Numbered from the stretch's first letter, positions 13,501 through 46,055 are shown. The stretch: DNA of 64,000 bases from Baylisascaris procyonis (GCA_037389465.1 JAZARR010000175.1:992001-1056000), one strand, 5' to 3'. Notes: generated by a model from the sequence alone, not told the origin. Made by a program: numbers and translations.

Positions 13501-16500
13501 CGTAATCGTTCCATATTCCAAGCATTTCAATTACCGGAAAAAAACATCTGACGTACAAATCGAAAAAGTTACAAGAAAAATATACGTCTACGGGGGTGAA
13601 AAGCGATGAAGATATGTACCAAATTAGGGTAATTCTTCGTCCTTCGTACCGATACCTCACGTTCATCGACTTTTTTTTGCACATGCATGAAAACATTGCT
13701 TTAACACTTTCAAATAATTCAAGAAAGAGTACGTAATAAGAGCTATCCATTAGAGGTTCAGGGATTATTCTGTTGGTTATAAGAATATTCGATTCGATAG
13801 TTTTGTAGCATATGATAATAGCTGAGTTATTTTCGTCTTTTACATTACTCCCATTGCTGTTAGATCGGTGCTCTTGGCGATTTCTTCTGGGATGTGCATC
13901 GACTACGGGTTGATCCGGTGACCTTCGGTGATAATTCTTGGATGGGCATAGTGAAGAAGATTATGGACACGGGACGTTTTCCAAGCCTCGTCGTTTGCCG
14001 AAATGTAATCATTTTCACACTTGCCGATTGACTAAGCGAAAAGCTAATAGATATACCAACAAATAGTCTTTTAGACGATATGAGTACATTAATATTCTTA
14101 ATGGCGAAACCCAGTCAACTTTTTCTCATTGATTCGATTTTCTAAAAGCCAGTAAATTACAGCTTCTTTTCGTTCCACAATGTTATTCCATATAGGACAA
14201 GAATGCTAAATATGGTTGAGATCTAGGTTTGTTGTTTTACCTTTGTTACCTTGAGTGAATGTGATCGAGGTGACGTCGATCGGTATTACAAGTCTAGAGA
14301 GCTTGCTAAAAGGTAGTGCTATTTGGTGACGTTCATGTGTAGCTTTGTAGAATCGAATGTTTTCGATTATTTGCTCTTCATTCGTTGATGTGTCTAATCG
14401 ATTTTTCTTTATGATGTATCTGATGTTTTCCACTTACGCCTCACAGAGTAGGTTTTTTTGTGAGGAGCGGGATTTGTTTTTTGTGAAATATATGCGAGCG
14501 GTCGGTTCGTTTATAATATGAATATATTATTGAAGATTTTGTTATTTTTTAGATGTTTATATTTTGCAGGAAATCGGTCTAAGAGAGCATTTTTTGGAAG
14601 TGGATCTTACTAAAGAAAAAGAGGAGGAACTCATGGCCGCCAATCTGGTATTTTTAGATATTTGTTGTTTTAGGAGCTGTCATTTTTATTGTTTATCGCC
14701 AATGGTTGAAAGGTTTAGTTGTGTAAGGCGAAGATTCCATCCATTATTACATTCTCACTCCCCATTCGGTGACATTTTATTTTTAGCACTTTATTTGCAT
14801 AAATTGACGCAGAGAAGACATTTTGAGCATCTGAAGGTCGGAAAATGAACGAAATACCCGAAGATTTTTGTGTGTGTTTATATGTATGACGAAAAAGCGT
14901 TCACATAGGAAGTTTAAATATTTGGTTTTTTAAATATTACGTGCGTGCATCGGCAGATGGGGATTATTTAGGTATTGGTATTGAGGAGGTATATGAGCGT
15001 GATGGGAGGGTGTTGGGCATGTGGAAAAAATCTAATTGACCGACTTATATATTGGTTTAACTCAAGTGGTGCATGGTGGGTGGCATTCACCCCCGACCTC
15101 CCTCTCTCTTTTCCTTTTTATGCTGCCGGCTTCGATTTCGTCGACTTCGTCGTAGCATAAGGGCTTATCCAGTAAGCATAGTCTGAGACTCACAAACCTT
15201 CAGTGAGCGAAGATCTCATAAACTTGATTCGAAAAAACTTCACTATGTGGTTATGTTGGGCACTTGAGATGGAGATCATCGCGGCGGGTTAAAGTAATAG
15301 AAAAGAAATATAAAAATAAATAAAAACATATGAGAGGGAGAATAAATTTTGGAAAAAACTGGTGAACATGAAGAAAAATATTTAATATTTGTTGGTTGTT
15401 GTGTTCCATTGTTTTAATTTTAGCTGCCTTATTCACCTTTATTTATTGCTGAGGTAAACGATTTTTTAGTTGTTCAACATTTGACTATTTTATAGGCATA
15501 TCGATTATTAAAAAACAACAACGAGCGAATGCTATATTTGGCGCTGTTTGACGATTTGCGCAAATGGGATATCACTTTCGATCATATTCTCTTCTATAAA
15601 TTCATAACGAAATTCACCGATACATTTGAATGTGAATTTAGCACAAACGGTTTCATTTTTATTGCTTGTTTTTTTTTCTCTTTTTATTGGTTCTTAAATA
15701 AAAGTAGTGATTGCTGTTTCTGAAGTGAAATGGAGGGATTTACTCTTACTTCAAATTAATTGTATCTGTTGTATTGGACTTTCCCATTCCTTAATTTTTT
15801 TCACCATATGGTTAGGAAAGAAAATATCATAGGATTAGGAGAGTTGTTCGTTTTGTTATGATGGTAATGATGGATGAAGGTAATTAAGGTAGTGAAGAGT
15901 ACCGAATTAGCATATGCAGTAAAATAATTTGAAAATACACCTAGTGAAGGGTATTTCCGGCGAAATGCTGTTATATTGGGGATTATGATTGTAAGGGCAG
16001 TTGCATAGTTGAGTGGTCGGATGTTGTTGTTCTTGTCACAGGTCAAAATATTACGGGAATGATCTAGCTATAGCAGTACAATATGGACTGAACTAATGAT
16101 AGAAATATCCTAGATGTGAGCAGTTACTTTGTATAAGATAATTGATATAGAGTGTTGTATGAGTAGAACGAATATTTGGAAAGCTGCAATGTCGCATTTA
16201 GGATAATTAAATGTTGCGATGTCAATTTTAACTTTTATTAGTATCGATCGTCTAAAAGGTTTTGCAAAATTTTTTATTTATGTTTAACGATGACATCAAT
16301 TTCTAAAATGTTGAAATATTCGAGTCGGTATTTTAGCTATGAGAGAAAAAATTTTGATTTATTATTCAAATCCAAAAAGGGTGGAGCGGTGCTCAGATCA
16401 GTTAGCGTTGAAACTAGTCAGAATTATAGGCCCATTTAATTACTCGCAGTTTTTTGTCGCTTGTCCTGGGAAAAGGTCCATAAATTTTCATTAATATCGG

Positions 16501-19500
16501 GAAGCATACGTGGCGCAAATGGCAGATTGCATCGCTATTGGATTGTGATTGAAGAATGGATGAGCCAAAACTACAACGGCCGGATGTGGCAAATAGGTTT
16601 GGTGTTTACAGGTCATTTTCTATATTTAACTGAAGGAGCGAAGCCACCGAGCCCAAATGGCGTAGTGCCCAACTCAAATGTTCTTTCGCCGATGGTATGC
16701 ACTGATGTGCTTAGTGATTATCGTTCCGGAGAGCTACCGGAAAAGAAACCGGTAATTTTACGATTATTTTTCTACGGAAAGTTTATCCGGTTCAAGTTTG
16801 TTTGACGAAAATGCCTCAGGTTGTTTATTTATGCAAATCATTGTCAACGCATTCAGATAGCATAAATTTTTGCAGATTTATTTTTTACTTCGTTTTTTTG
16901 AGGAATAATTTTCCCGAAGGAAAAATGCGCCTTTTTATCAGATTACAGTGAATGATAATGCAAGAGGAAATGAAATGTTATTTATATAATTTCTTCACTT
17001 TGATTGTTGTAATATTACAGTTTGCTGCGAAATGCATCAATCTCTTGCATTATGATGTTTGCAACGACCAGGAAATCGTATTTTGTTTGTTTTTTTTTTG
17101 CATTTTTGAATAACAATATACAAATTTCGGATGTATCGCTACCATATTTGCGTAAAAAATCCCAAAGAGGGTAGTGATTGATGATGCTATAAAACTTGAG
17201 GTGTTGCATTCGCAGTCGAATATTCTCGAATGTTGTTTAATTTTTATCATTTTTAAATAATCGCACAGTTTCAGATTAACCTAGCAAAATTGGATGTTGT
17301 ACCATATCGTGATAGAATGCGTCGCTTCAAATTTATCTTCTCACTTAGCCACTTTAATATTAAGAAAAAGAAATTTCATGCGGAATTATAGTAAGTTTTT
17401 TTTTTTTTTTTAAGAAAGTTTTATGGGTATTAGTTGTAGATAAGGCGTTGACGGATTATTTCGCCTGTTTGAAATCCACGGTCAAGATCGTTTTCATAAT
17501 GAATTGGGCAAGTAGAGAGGAGGAGGAGACTAGGTGGGCAATAAAAGGTGTTTTACCAATCTGGGATATTTGTGCTGCATTGATTCCATTGCAGTGGTAC
17601 TCCCTATCCATTGTCTTCTATGCATTGTAACACTATAAGGATAAAGAGAGAGAAGAAGAAGAAAGAAAGAAAGAAATTAGGTGCATGAATTCATAAAATC
17701 GTTATTTTTTTTTTTAGCGAGTACTACAATTCACATTGGCAAGACGAGGATCTGATAATGAAATTAAACGTGGGTGATCATGCAGTTTATTATGATCCAA
17801 TTCGAGACTATGTTCGTCGCATATATTATGTGGAAGAGGAAGAGAACGGCAATTTGAGGGTATATCTTATGGATGATCTCGAATATGTTTCCATTAAGCC
17901 ATCACAAATCAGAAAGGTTCGTCGAATGAATTATATATTCGCAACAAATTGATTTCCCACTCTGCGATGTTTTCTTATCAGTTTATTTCAGGTGAAACAT
18001 TTCTTCTTAGATATCAGAAATTATAGAGCGGACTAGATCTTTTCATGTTTTTTTTTGTTTTGTTTTATCATTTTTAACTGCAATGGTTAAGATTGTTTCG
18101 ATAACAGCAACTTACCTAATAATCCTCTTCATTTGTTTTGCGATACGTAATATAGAGGTGTTGAATGGTCACTAATTTTTTGTTTTTGTATAAAATATCA
18201 TCAAACATCGGAGTAATAGGGATTCTTTCCTATAGTTTTGACCAGTGGTGTTCATGAGTGATATGCATAAATGCTTGAACAGTTTTTGCATGACATTCTG
18301 GAGTCAGCTGGAGTTTAGCTCTGCCGGAACAGGTGGTCGTATTTGTTCAATTTCAAGAGCCCTGGAGGTGGAAGACGACATCTTATAAAATTAAGAACTC
18401 TTTTGCTCAAAGCGGCGACTTCCGATGCCGTATTGGTTTTAAAAATGTTTTTATTTAATATGCTGGATGCTGCTTGTAGCTAACCGAAGAGTTTGCGTCG
18501 GTGCCGTCGTTTGGGGTGGTCGCATTTTCGTCACCGTTCCAGTTTTTCGATCATTCTGGTTTGGTAAGTGATGTTTTTATGATGACTTTAATAACTTGTG
18601 GTGGCTATTTTTTATCTTTGTGACAATCCGATGCAGGTAAGCTGATGTACCTGCCTCCATTAACGGGTAAATGCGCATTTATTTTCCTTTGTTAAATTTA
18701 AGTAATCAGTGGTAACATAGGTGAGAATATTTTTGGTTGTGAGCCGCAAATATGATTAGAGGACTTTTTAATAGTAATCAGTACTGAAATGCGCTAAGCA
18801 TTTTGATTGTTTGAAAAGCAAAGTCGAATTTTTTCTTTTCAAAAATTTTTGATTATTTGCGCCTCCATACTATATTCATCTCCATCCCCTCCTCCAATCT
18901 CATATCATGTTTTCACAGTTGTTGTATAGAGTGGGGGGAGGGGGAAGGGGGTCTCGAATATGAGAAATCGATGGGATATGCTCATTGGCGTAATTTTTTA
19001 AGTTTGCTAAATTAAAGGTAGTGAATATGCAGATTCAACGTATTCATGCATTTATATTTCTTTTTGTTATTTTAAACTCGAAAAGCCAAAAGAACGAAGT
19101 TGACTTCTTGCATTTTTTTTCTCTCAAAACGGCGCCTTTCATATTCGTCGGAAATATATACTGATCGTTGTGCGTTTAAGAAAGCTAATTCTCACTGAAT
19201 GTCGCAAAAATTTGAACATTCACAACATATAGATCATTGATGAAATGATGCTGTAGCAATCGTCGAATACAGAGAATTTATTTGCATTTGCTAGATTTGG
19301 GTGCGAATGAACTAGGGTGCTTAATTGTACAAAATCTTTTCTTACTCACTAGAGGGTTCTTTTTACTTATTTTATTTATTACTTATTTGTTTATTTATTT
19401 GTTTATTCGTTTGTTCGTTTATTTATTTATCCATTTATTTTTTCGAAGGAATTCTGGAGGACGTTTGATAAAGTGCGAGAAAGGCTTAACGAAGGCGGAA

Positions 19501-22500
19501 GTAGTACGACGCCTGCTTTCATCAGATTATATTCTAAGTTTAGTACCGTATATCTTTAATTTAGTATTGTCTTGGCTTATGCAAGTTATGATCGCTCATG
19601 AAGCACTTTATTGTGCATTTAACGATATCGCTAGGTTGTTTTATAAGGTTTTATGTTTTAACAGTTACTGTAGAGATAAGATTGGTAGTTCTTTTCGAAC
19701 TTGATATATATCGTGATGAGATTACCGATACCGACTGTCCTTAGAGCGAATTGGGGGGTTTATTTCTCCGAGTTCCGTTGTTGGAGTTTCGGGAAATTTT
19801 CCCAATTTATTGAATGCGAAAAACTCATAGTCTTCGTTTGTAAAATTTTCTTTGTTTATTGATGGGAATTATATATGTGACATGTTGTGGATATCAGTTA
19901 GATTACACTAAGGCATTGTGGCATATGCTTCTTAGGTATATAATTAAATCTGAAGTAAATTTCGAGTGGATGAAGTTTACAGATTGTTTTTAGCTATTTG
20001 AACTCACCCCTTTTAGAGCACGTCAATCGCGTTAGTTAAGCAGCAGCAGTTCCTGTTTCTTCTGGAGAAAGTTTTGAAAGAAATAAATTCGAGAGGAGAG
20101 AGTTTTTTTATGAGGGAAATCAAACTATGTTTTATTTTTTTTTAAAAATTTACCAAAACCTCTTAAAATTTCAAAGAAAACATCTTTCCCGTTCCAGACA
20201 GGAAAGTGTGCTTTTGATCTACAGGTGAAAACTTAACAAAGGAGGTATACTGCTGATCTACGTCAGTAGTGTCGCAAATGATTTACAGCCAGAAGAGGGC
20301 GTACGTCGAGTAATGCATCTCTTTCACGAGTCGACAAAAACGTCCTTCCCGAACTGTTTGATCGCTGACGGCTTCATCCAGCTGCAAGATAAGAAGTGGG
20401 AATTTTATAATAGTCGTGAAGAGGAGCCAGACGACGGCATGTGGAATTCGGGATGTAAGCATTCATTTAAGTTTGAGAAAAAAATTTCGATCGCAAAGAA
20501 ATCTTTGTTCAGTGAGTCCAGTGGAGGTTTTCTTGGGCATTTTATTTACACTGATTGAAAATTTTTTAATATCTTTGAGTTGAAATATTCGCAGTCATTC
20601 GTAACAGCCGTTACCTCTGCCACTATCTATTATAGAGTAAACGTTTTTCTGATCGATATTCGCATGCTAATTCATCCTTATTATTATACTAAAAAAAAAT
20701 TGATGATTGTTGCATTTCGGATTCTGTTGCTGCGCTGTCAGCTTCAATTTTATGATAAGATGTTTTAGGTTAACGATATTGCGCATCATATTGGACTAAC
20801 TCTCTGGACGGAGTGTACACAGTTATGACCTCTGATCTCATGATTCTGGAAGTGGGGCGATTATTGGCACTTTATTATGGTAGCGTTCTACCATTTTCGT
20901 TTTATTGAATATGTTTTATTGGAGTAGCTACCTGGTGTCTTTTTTATTCGGGTCGAGCTTTTATAAATCAGTGCAATATTGAAGGAATTATTGCCTTTGG
21001 TTGTGTTTATAATGTTAATGTTGATCGATAACTCATGATGTGATTCGATGACCGAAAAATAAACGACATCTTGGTCTGATTTCCTCGCAGTCCAATTCAG
21101 AACCTCCTGATCTTATTTTCTTGCGGTCCGGTTCGTTAAATGATAACGGTGATTTGGTTGTTTTCTTAATTTGTGTTACGAGATTCTCATTCATCGTTGT
21201 GATTGTTACAGCGTCGAATTGATCGGTTTATTGCTGTTTATGAAAGTTTATCGATAGTAACGTTTAATTGATTATGGAAAATGGAATGAAAATTCTTCGG
21301 TTTAGAGTGATTTTGATGAAAGCCTTATTTATTCATCACATCAGATGGTTGTTATTAGATGCGATACGTCGTTCATATCCTTTAAGTGAAATCACCTTGT
21401 TCATTTCCATTTCAATATCCGGCTTATTATTAATTCATTTTTGAGGAATTCACATACTGAGTTTGCAGCTACGGTGATGTTTTTGAATAATGCGGCGATC
21501 CTTGTCCAGTTACCCAACAGGCACAGGTATAAGGCGACATACATATTCTACGAATCCTTTCTCTTTATCGTTTATTCTAATGTGTAGTATAGCATATTTT
21601 AGCGGTCTCAAACCTTCCTATCCGTATGTTCTGTCTGATTGTATACCGGCTTTAGAGAGATGCTACCAGTATCACCTCTCTGCCTTTATTTTCACCTCTA
21701 TTTTCCTAATATAAGTTCGCACCTTAGATTAGTGCCATTAGAGCCGCAATGCGGCTTGCAAAGTTTGCCCAAATGAATGCTGCCATGCACCACTCGCCAT
21801 GCGCGTTTCATCATCAGTTTATACCATCTTTGAAATTTGTGATTGGCACAAGCCATTCCATCATATACTGCATACGTATTCGTTTCGGAAAGTTAAATGC
21901 CTAAACCCATGAGTTTATAGATGGGGGTACGATAGAATTCTCAAAATATTTTGTGCAGTCTTCAATGATTCTGTACTATTACTGGGCAATTGTGAGCACC
22001 TTATCTGCGCAATACGGTGGCACGCTCACCGAATATAGAATTTGAAATCGATGATGATACGTGCAATAAAATAACTTTCGTCAGAGATGAAAGACATGCG
22101 GTGTGCTTGGGGGTGCGTGTTGATTGATTTGTTTGCTTGCGTGTATGATGGCGTTAGCTTAAGCAGCAAGCTGGTTGAGATCTAAATTGAAGCATCACAA
22201 TGGGATGCACCTCATTATTTGCAGGCGTTCTTCATCACGTTCACTTCACAATGGAACATGCAGACCACCTTGTTGTGCCTTTGTGCTGTTCTCATCGATC
22301 GCTTTTATTGGTACGGAAGTGGCGTTAGATTATATGAATGAGTGGCCGTCGATCGTATCAGTGGTATTTGCATGCTGTTTGAGTGTGTACCATATGCCAT
22401 CGTAGGTATGGCGTATAGCCTGCATCGGTTTGGCGAGGCGAGAAGGGGAAGAGGAAAGACCCACATACAATGACCGATGAAATGTTGTGTGGACGAGTCT

Positions 22501-22919
22501 AAATTCTGATTTCAAGGATGAGATGTGAGTGTAAGGCAAAAATAGATCTTATCACTGATTAGTGCTAGCGAATCCCAGGAAACGAGTGATAAAATTATAG
22601 TTGAGATCGTATGAATCTACTCCTCTATTTTTTAAAATATTTCCTTATGATTATATGAACGAAATAGAAATATTAATTTGAAATTAGCGCTTATAAAAAT
22701 AATGACATCATATCGAATAATTTCTTTATTTGCTAGCAACTTCAGGTTTCATTGAATGGAGTTGTTGATGAGGTAAATATTAGATGCGAACTTTTTGAAA
22801 AAATATGCTGAAACTTGATATCGATGATTGTGATATGATAAAGTAGTGTTGCATAATGTTTCTCAATGGCTATTCACAATTTTATCGAGGAAAGCGCTGC
22901 TGAGAAGCAGATCCTGTGA
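6791..22919 (+). CDS. LOTUS-Tudor domain protein (LOTR/TDRD5-7-like)
   Basis: Predicted germ-granule RNA-regulatory scaffold of about 1,044 aa from 26 exons: 6791-6885, 7358-7563, 8209-8502, 8675-8751, 9978-10138, 10190-10259 (end uncertain), 10618-10759, 11248-11351, 12118-12255, 12456-12605, 13864-14004, 14570-14647, 15424-15453, 15496-15649, 16450-16751, 17021-17077, 17275-17390, 17718-17916, 18480-18563, 19449-19547, 20198-20224, 20289-20454, 21469-21526, 22225-22354, 22746-22772, 22890-22919. Phases agree at every junction; all but the exon 6 donor use GT-AG. LOTUS 1 spans residues 1-85 ([12 protein letters not shown], then [15 protein letters not shown]). LOTUS 2 spans about 225-297 ([30 protein letters not shown]). 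The extended Tudor core is near 780-870 ([40 protein letters not shown]) and continues in exons 20-22 ([16 protein letters not shown]). The middle is unassigned. LOTUS domains of this class bind RNA or Vasa-type helicases; Tudor domains bind methyl-arginine. C. elegans LOTR-1 is the closest architecture I know. The start ATG directly follows an acceptor-like TTTAG, so it may be trans-spliced or have an upstream exon. Confidence 0.85.
8884..8915. repeat. (TTTA)n tetranucleotide tract (intron 4)
   Basis: About eight ATTT units, preceded by a TTATTA-rich stretch. Non-coding. Confidence 0.9.
9898..9958. repeat. Intronic imperfect hairpin upstream of exon 5
   Basis: Outer arms CAGCTGTGAT (9898-9907) and ATCACAGCTG (9949-9958) are perfect complements. 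Inside, TCGATTAT and ATAATCGA form a second 8-bp stem around a short loop, with an asymmetric bulge between the two stems. It ends 19 bases before exon 5, so it could affect branch-point or acceptor use. Confidence 0.75.
9978..10259 (+). other. LOTUS domain 2 (exons 5-6)
   Basis: Exon 5 (9978-10138) runs through a GTAATT that looks like a donor at 10089; reading through it keeps the frame and completes [19 protein letters not shown]. Exon 6 adds [13 protein letters not shown], a typical last strand of a LOTUS fold. The end of exon 6 is the weakest junction in the gene: phase 0 is required by exon 7, and the only phase-0 GT before the stop I can offer is at 10260, a poor donor. Confidence 0.7.
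13166..13609 (+). other. Possible alternative exon within intron 10
   Basis: A strong acceptor (TTGTTTCAG, ending 13165) opens 147 codons that end at TGA 13607-13609. The entry phase (0) matches the exit of exon 10 at 12605. The open frame is long for this AT-rich DNA. The constitutive exon 11 (13864-14004) also fits phase 0, so this would be an alternative 3' terminal exon giving a product with LOTUS domains but no Tudor domain. No domain is recognisable in it (starts [14 protein letters not shown]). It may equally be a chance open frame. Confidence 0.25.
18929..18956 (+). repeat. G-rich tract, possible quadruplex (intron 19)
   Basis: Runs of 6, 5 and 5 G separated by A and AA occur on the sense strand of the LOTUS-Tudor pre-mRNA. 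Splitting the first run supplies a fourth tract, so a three-layer quadruplex is possible in the RNA. Confidence 0.5.
19364..19442. repeat. TTTA/TTTG tetranucleotide tract
   Basis: Degenerate repeats of TTTA, TTTG and TTCG units lie directly upstream of predicted exon 20. They act as a very long pyrimidine-rich lead-in to that acceptor. Confidence 0.9.
21469..22919 (+). other. Predicted C-terminal exons 23-26 of the LOTUS-Tudor gene
   Basis: Four short exons continue the frame after exon 22 (exit phase 1): 21469-21526 ([18 protein letters not shown]), 22225-22354 (ends DYMNEWPSI), 22746-22772 (VSLNGVVDE) and 22890-22919 (ESAAEKQIL, stop). All phases match and three of the four acceptors are good (TTTGCAG, TTTGCAG, TTCAG). 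A competing ending is a single exon at 20595-20635 that reaches a stop after 13 codons. The donor after 22354 (GTATCA) and the acceptor before 22890 (TATCGAG) are weak. Confidence 0.45.
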
Positions 22920-32172
<9,253 letters not shown>

Positions 32173-35100
32173 CACATGTCTATATCCCAATGTTGTACTT
32201 TTCATTCCGCTAGTTTTATATTATTAAATTCTTGCACTTGTATATTCCATTTCTATATGCAATAATTTTTTGCATTTGCATTTGCATTTGCAATTGCAAT
32301 GCGCTGATCGATTGAATTTACCACGACTATTGTTAGAGAGCTATTAATGAAATATTGAAAGTTTTGCACTTCGACAAGTGGTGGTTGTTAGCTGTATGCG
32401 AGCACTAAATGAAAAACAAAATTCTTGGAAATAATCAACTGAGATATTTATTGATTGACGTAGGAAGACGATTATTTTATTTATTTTTTCTTTTGCATTT
32501 TGTTGCTTTGATGCATTAATGACGTATTGCTGCGCATTTTTAATTGCAACAAAAAATAAGCTGAAGTAAATTTTTTAAAATTTAGACGTCTCTTGAGGAT
32601 GGCTGGTGCAAAAAATGTGAAATTTTCAAAGTGTATCTTTTCTTCTCTCATCATTTTATGCTAATAATCGAAATTTTTTAATTATTTTCACTGCAAACGC
32701 TATGGTGATTTTGATTTTGCATGAAAAAAAAAAATTAAGAATCTGATCAATCAACTCTAGGGTAAGTAGTAAGAGCCTGGTATTATGACACAATTTACTG
32801 AGGGGTGGTTTGGGGGGCGGAAAGGGAGAAGGAATGATGAGACGTTGCGGGGAAAGGGGGGGGGGGGTGAATATCTCTTGTCAAGAAGTAATTGAATATT
32901 ATGTAAGAAAAGGAATACACAATTTTGTTAACAACACATATAATCTCATTGGAGAAGCTATGTTCGTGTTGACGAAACATGTTGCTGATATTGTGTTGGT
33001 GTCTATCTGCCTGGTGAAGATCATCTTTGATATGTTCCTGATTTTTGTCTTTCATTTGAATTTACGATGAAACCCAAATAAAATATATATTGCTAATGAT
33101 ATTATTGTAAATATTAAATGATTTATAATTTTTTACAATTAAAATTTTCTTTAATCATCATATATTTAACGCTTATGTTGCAATTTAAGCGTCATCTTTT
33201 ATTGAAGCACTCTTATTGTCTATAATCATAAATTTTTCATAAATTTTATCCATAAAAATTATTGAATTCAATTTTTTATTTTGAAATTTGAATTCTTTTT
33301 TACGTATTATTTCTCTTCTATGAAAATCCCTATCTACTATATATACACACGAAATAAGCAAACGGTGCTCAACTGTTTCATTCATATTTCATAGGTGCAT
33401 TTACAATACATAACAATTTCCTTTACTTATCGTTATTCTACCTATGTTATACGTTTTATTCAAATTTTTATATCGCATTTTTTATATTATTTTCCACTAT
33501 GGCGCTTAATGTTTGTATTATTTGCGCTTTAAAAATTCATCATCGTCTCTAAAATGACGCATTCTTTTCACATAATCAAACCGAATTCTTATGAATAAAT
33601 GCACAATATTATTGTAATTGGAAGTTTATTTCAAAAATTTCCATCTCTGAGTGTGTGTGACAAACTATGAATACTGTAATTGTACAAAGTTATAGAAAAT
33701 ATTTGAAAAGAATTTTTCTTTCATTATTATCACTTTCATTCAAATAAAATCCTTCTTTATATAGTCAATGTAGTACGGCTCAATGTTTTTTTAATGAGTT
33801 CTATTCTTTTAAAAAATAATATTTCAATTTTCTACACATTTTATTTATTTTTTATTTCTATATATTAAAATTTTATTTCTATATATTTAAAAATTTGAAA
33901 ATTTCTATATTCTTTTAAAATATATTATTAATTTATTTCTATGCAAATTACAGTCAGGTAATGATAAGAATTTTATGCACATTTTTATTCTTATATGTGT
34001 TGTTAACAGATAATTAATGCAACAGGTAATGTATAAGATAATTTAATACATAATAGATCGAGTCTATAATATTCTCAAAAAAATCCGATGCGTTCACCGT
34101 CCGTACTCATCTAACACAACAATAATTTCTCTATCACCGATGTGTTTCATATAATTTTTCAAATCTGCCGTTATGTATGCATAAATGGGATTAAATATCT
34201 ATATAGTATAGAATACGTTTATATATTCACATTGTTACGATATATTCGATCATCTAATGAAGTTTTGTATATTATGAAGAAATTGTCGGGTATTATTGAT
34301 GCAAATTCTTCGTAGACCTAATTTCGATCTCACGATTCACTTTGGAGAACCCTCTCATTTTCTTAGACAACTTTAGGATTCAGTTCGGAGAATCATATTT
34401 TCTTGATAAAAACGTTTTGAGATTTATCTATGTGATGTAAAAAATGTAATCAAAATAGGAGTGCATTGTCGCTTTACAACATGTCCTCATTGAGAAGAAT
34501 CAACACATTTCCGGAATTAGTTTGTTTACACAGTCGTTTCCGATTCATACAATAAGAACAATTGCGTCGATTCTGCTCTTTATTGTAATTGTTAAAATCT
34601 GCATAAACAATGCAACGAAGAATAACGATAGATGCTTTGAAGAGTGCTAGTCTAAAATGCTAGAGAAGAAATTACATCGATAGATATTAAATAGAGCTAA
34701 AGATTTGATTTCTATCTTTGAATATCTATAGAGTAGAGAATAAATTATATTCAAAAAGTATTGTAATGCATAAAGCTATAAGATAAACTTCAAAATTTAC
34801 ATATATGTAATTTCCGCTGAAATACTTCATATTTCAAAATAAACGGGAAATTAAAATTTTTGAAAAATGCGAGAGCAATTAGTTTCCATATAGCGTAAAA
34901 GCATGCTTCACGTTGTAAAATCTCTGTTCCATTAATGCAAAGTTCTCTAAGCATTTCAATACTTTGCAATGCTGAAGTTATCGTCAACATAAATAATAAA
35001 AAAAAGAGATTGGAGAAGCTTTAAAGAATGTTGAATGCAAGAAAAAAACTTCTGAGAAATAAACTTTCAGAAACGAGAAAAGAAAAAAAAAACGCAAATG

Positions 35101-35581
35101 AACGATCATCGATACGAAATATGTTATGTAAACGAATTGTAAATATCACAAAGTTGTTTATTAGAGTTGAAATTGTAGTGTTTAGAGCGCAAAAATTTCT
35201 CCAAAATTTGATTCCATTACACAATTGAAAAAAAAAACGATTACAGAAATATATTTGAAAGATTTTTAAGCAATAGAAAACGCTTTCATATTTTTAAAAT
35301 ATCATGCGAAACGTTTTTGATAACATATAATCGCGATGATATTATACCTTATTAAATCATCATTGATAATGATGCAGTAATGAATTGTTATAGTGAGCAT
35401 TATAAATAAAGTAACTTAATAAATGACTAATTGCAGTAAGTGCAATAAAATGATCGAAATTGCGCGGTCGCATATACTATGTAGAGAAGATTGGAAAATT
35501 GCTAGAAATTTGTTGCAATGGTTTCAAAAAAAAAAAAAAAACCAATAAAGAAGCGCTAAGGTGAAAATGAAAAAAAAATCA
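32173..35581. other. Convergent intergenic region
   Basis: This lies between the stop codons of the plus-strand GAS1-like gene and the minus-strand glutamate decarboxylase gene, so it should hold both 3' UTRs. It includes a G-rich strip at about 32800-32868 with several runs of four or more G. I see no further coding sequence. Confidence 0.55.
32800..32868 (+). repeat. G-rich tract, possible quadruplex
   Basis: Runs of 4, 6, 3, 4 and at least 9 G on the plus strand, in the 3' flank of the GAS1-like gene. The arrangement could fold into one or more quadruplexes. Confidence 0.5.

Positions 35582-46055
<10,474 letters not shown>

Larger units (their letters stand above)
17718..20454 (+). other. 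Extended Tudor domain (exons 18-22)
   Basis: Exon 18 encodes the Tudor barrel: a GD-x-A entry strand ([11 protein letters not shown]), an R-x-x-Y-x-V/E strand ([11 protein letters not shown]) and the D-x-x-x-Y/V-V-S-I-x-P exit ([12 protein letters not shown]). Exon 19 has the usual post-barrel segment (LTEEFASVP). Exons 20-22 encode [14 protein letters not shown], then [14 protein letters not shown] and [11 protein letters not shown], which fits the SN-like half of an extended Tudor unit. Exon 20 uses a CGAAG acceptor, weaker than the others. The family has aromatic cage residues in the barrel; Tyr and Phe are present in the right region, but I cannot confirm the cage. Confidence 0.7.

Noticed and set aside
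20595..20635. Short terminal exon ending the LOTUS-Tudor gene at 20635
   Set aside because: Phase-compatible, but it gives a 13-codon tail; the four-exon ending at 21469-22919 is equally in phase and more protein-like. Kept only as an alternative.
21092..21220. Possible exon after TCGCAG ([15 protein letters not shown])
   Set aside because: Open only in phase 0, while exon 22 exits in phase 1; the phase-1 reading stops after six codons.
32795..33070. Open frames on both strands over the G-rich strip
   Set aside because: Low-complexity Gly/Arg and Pro runs caused by the G tract; no domain.
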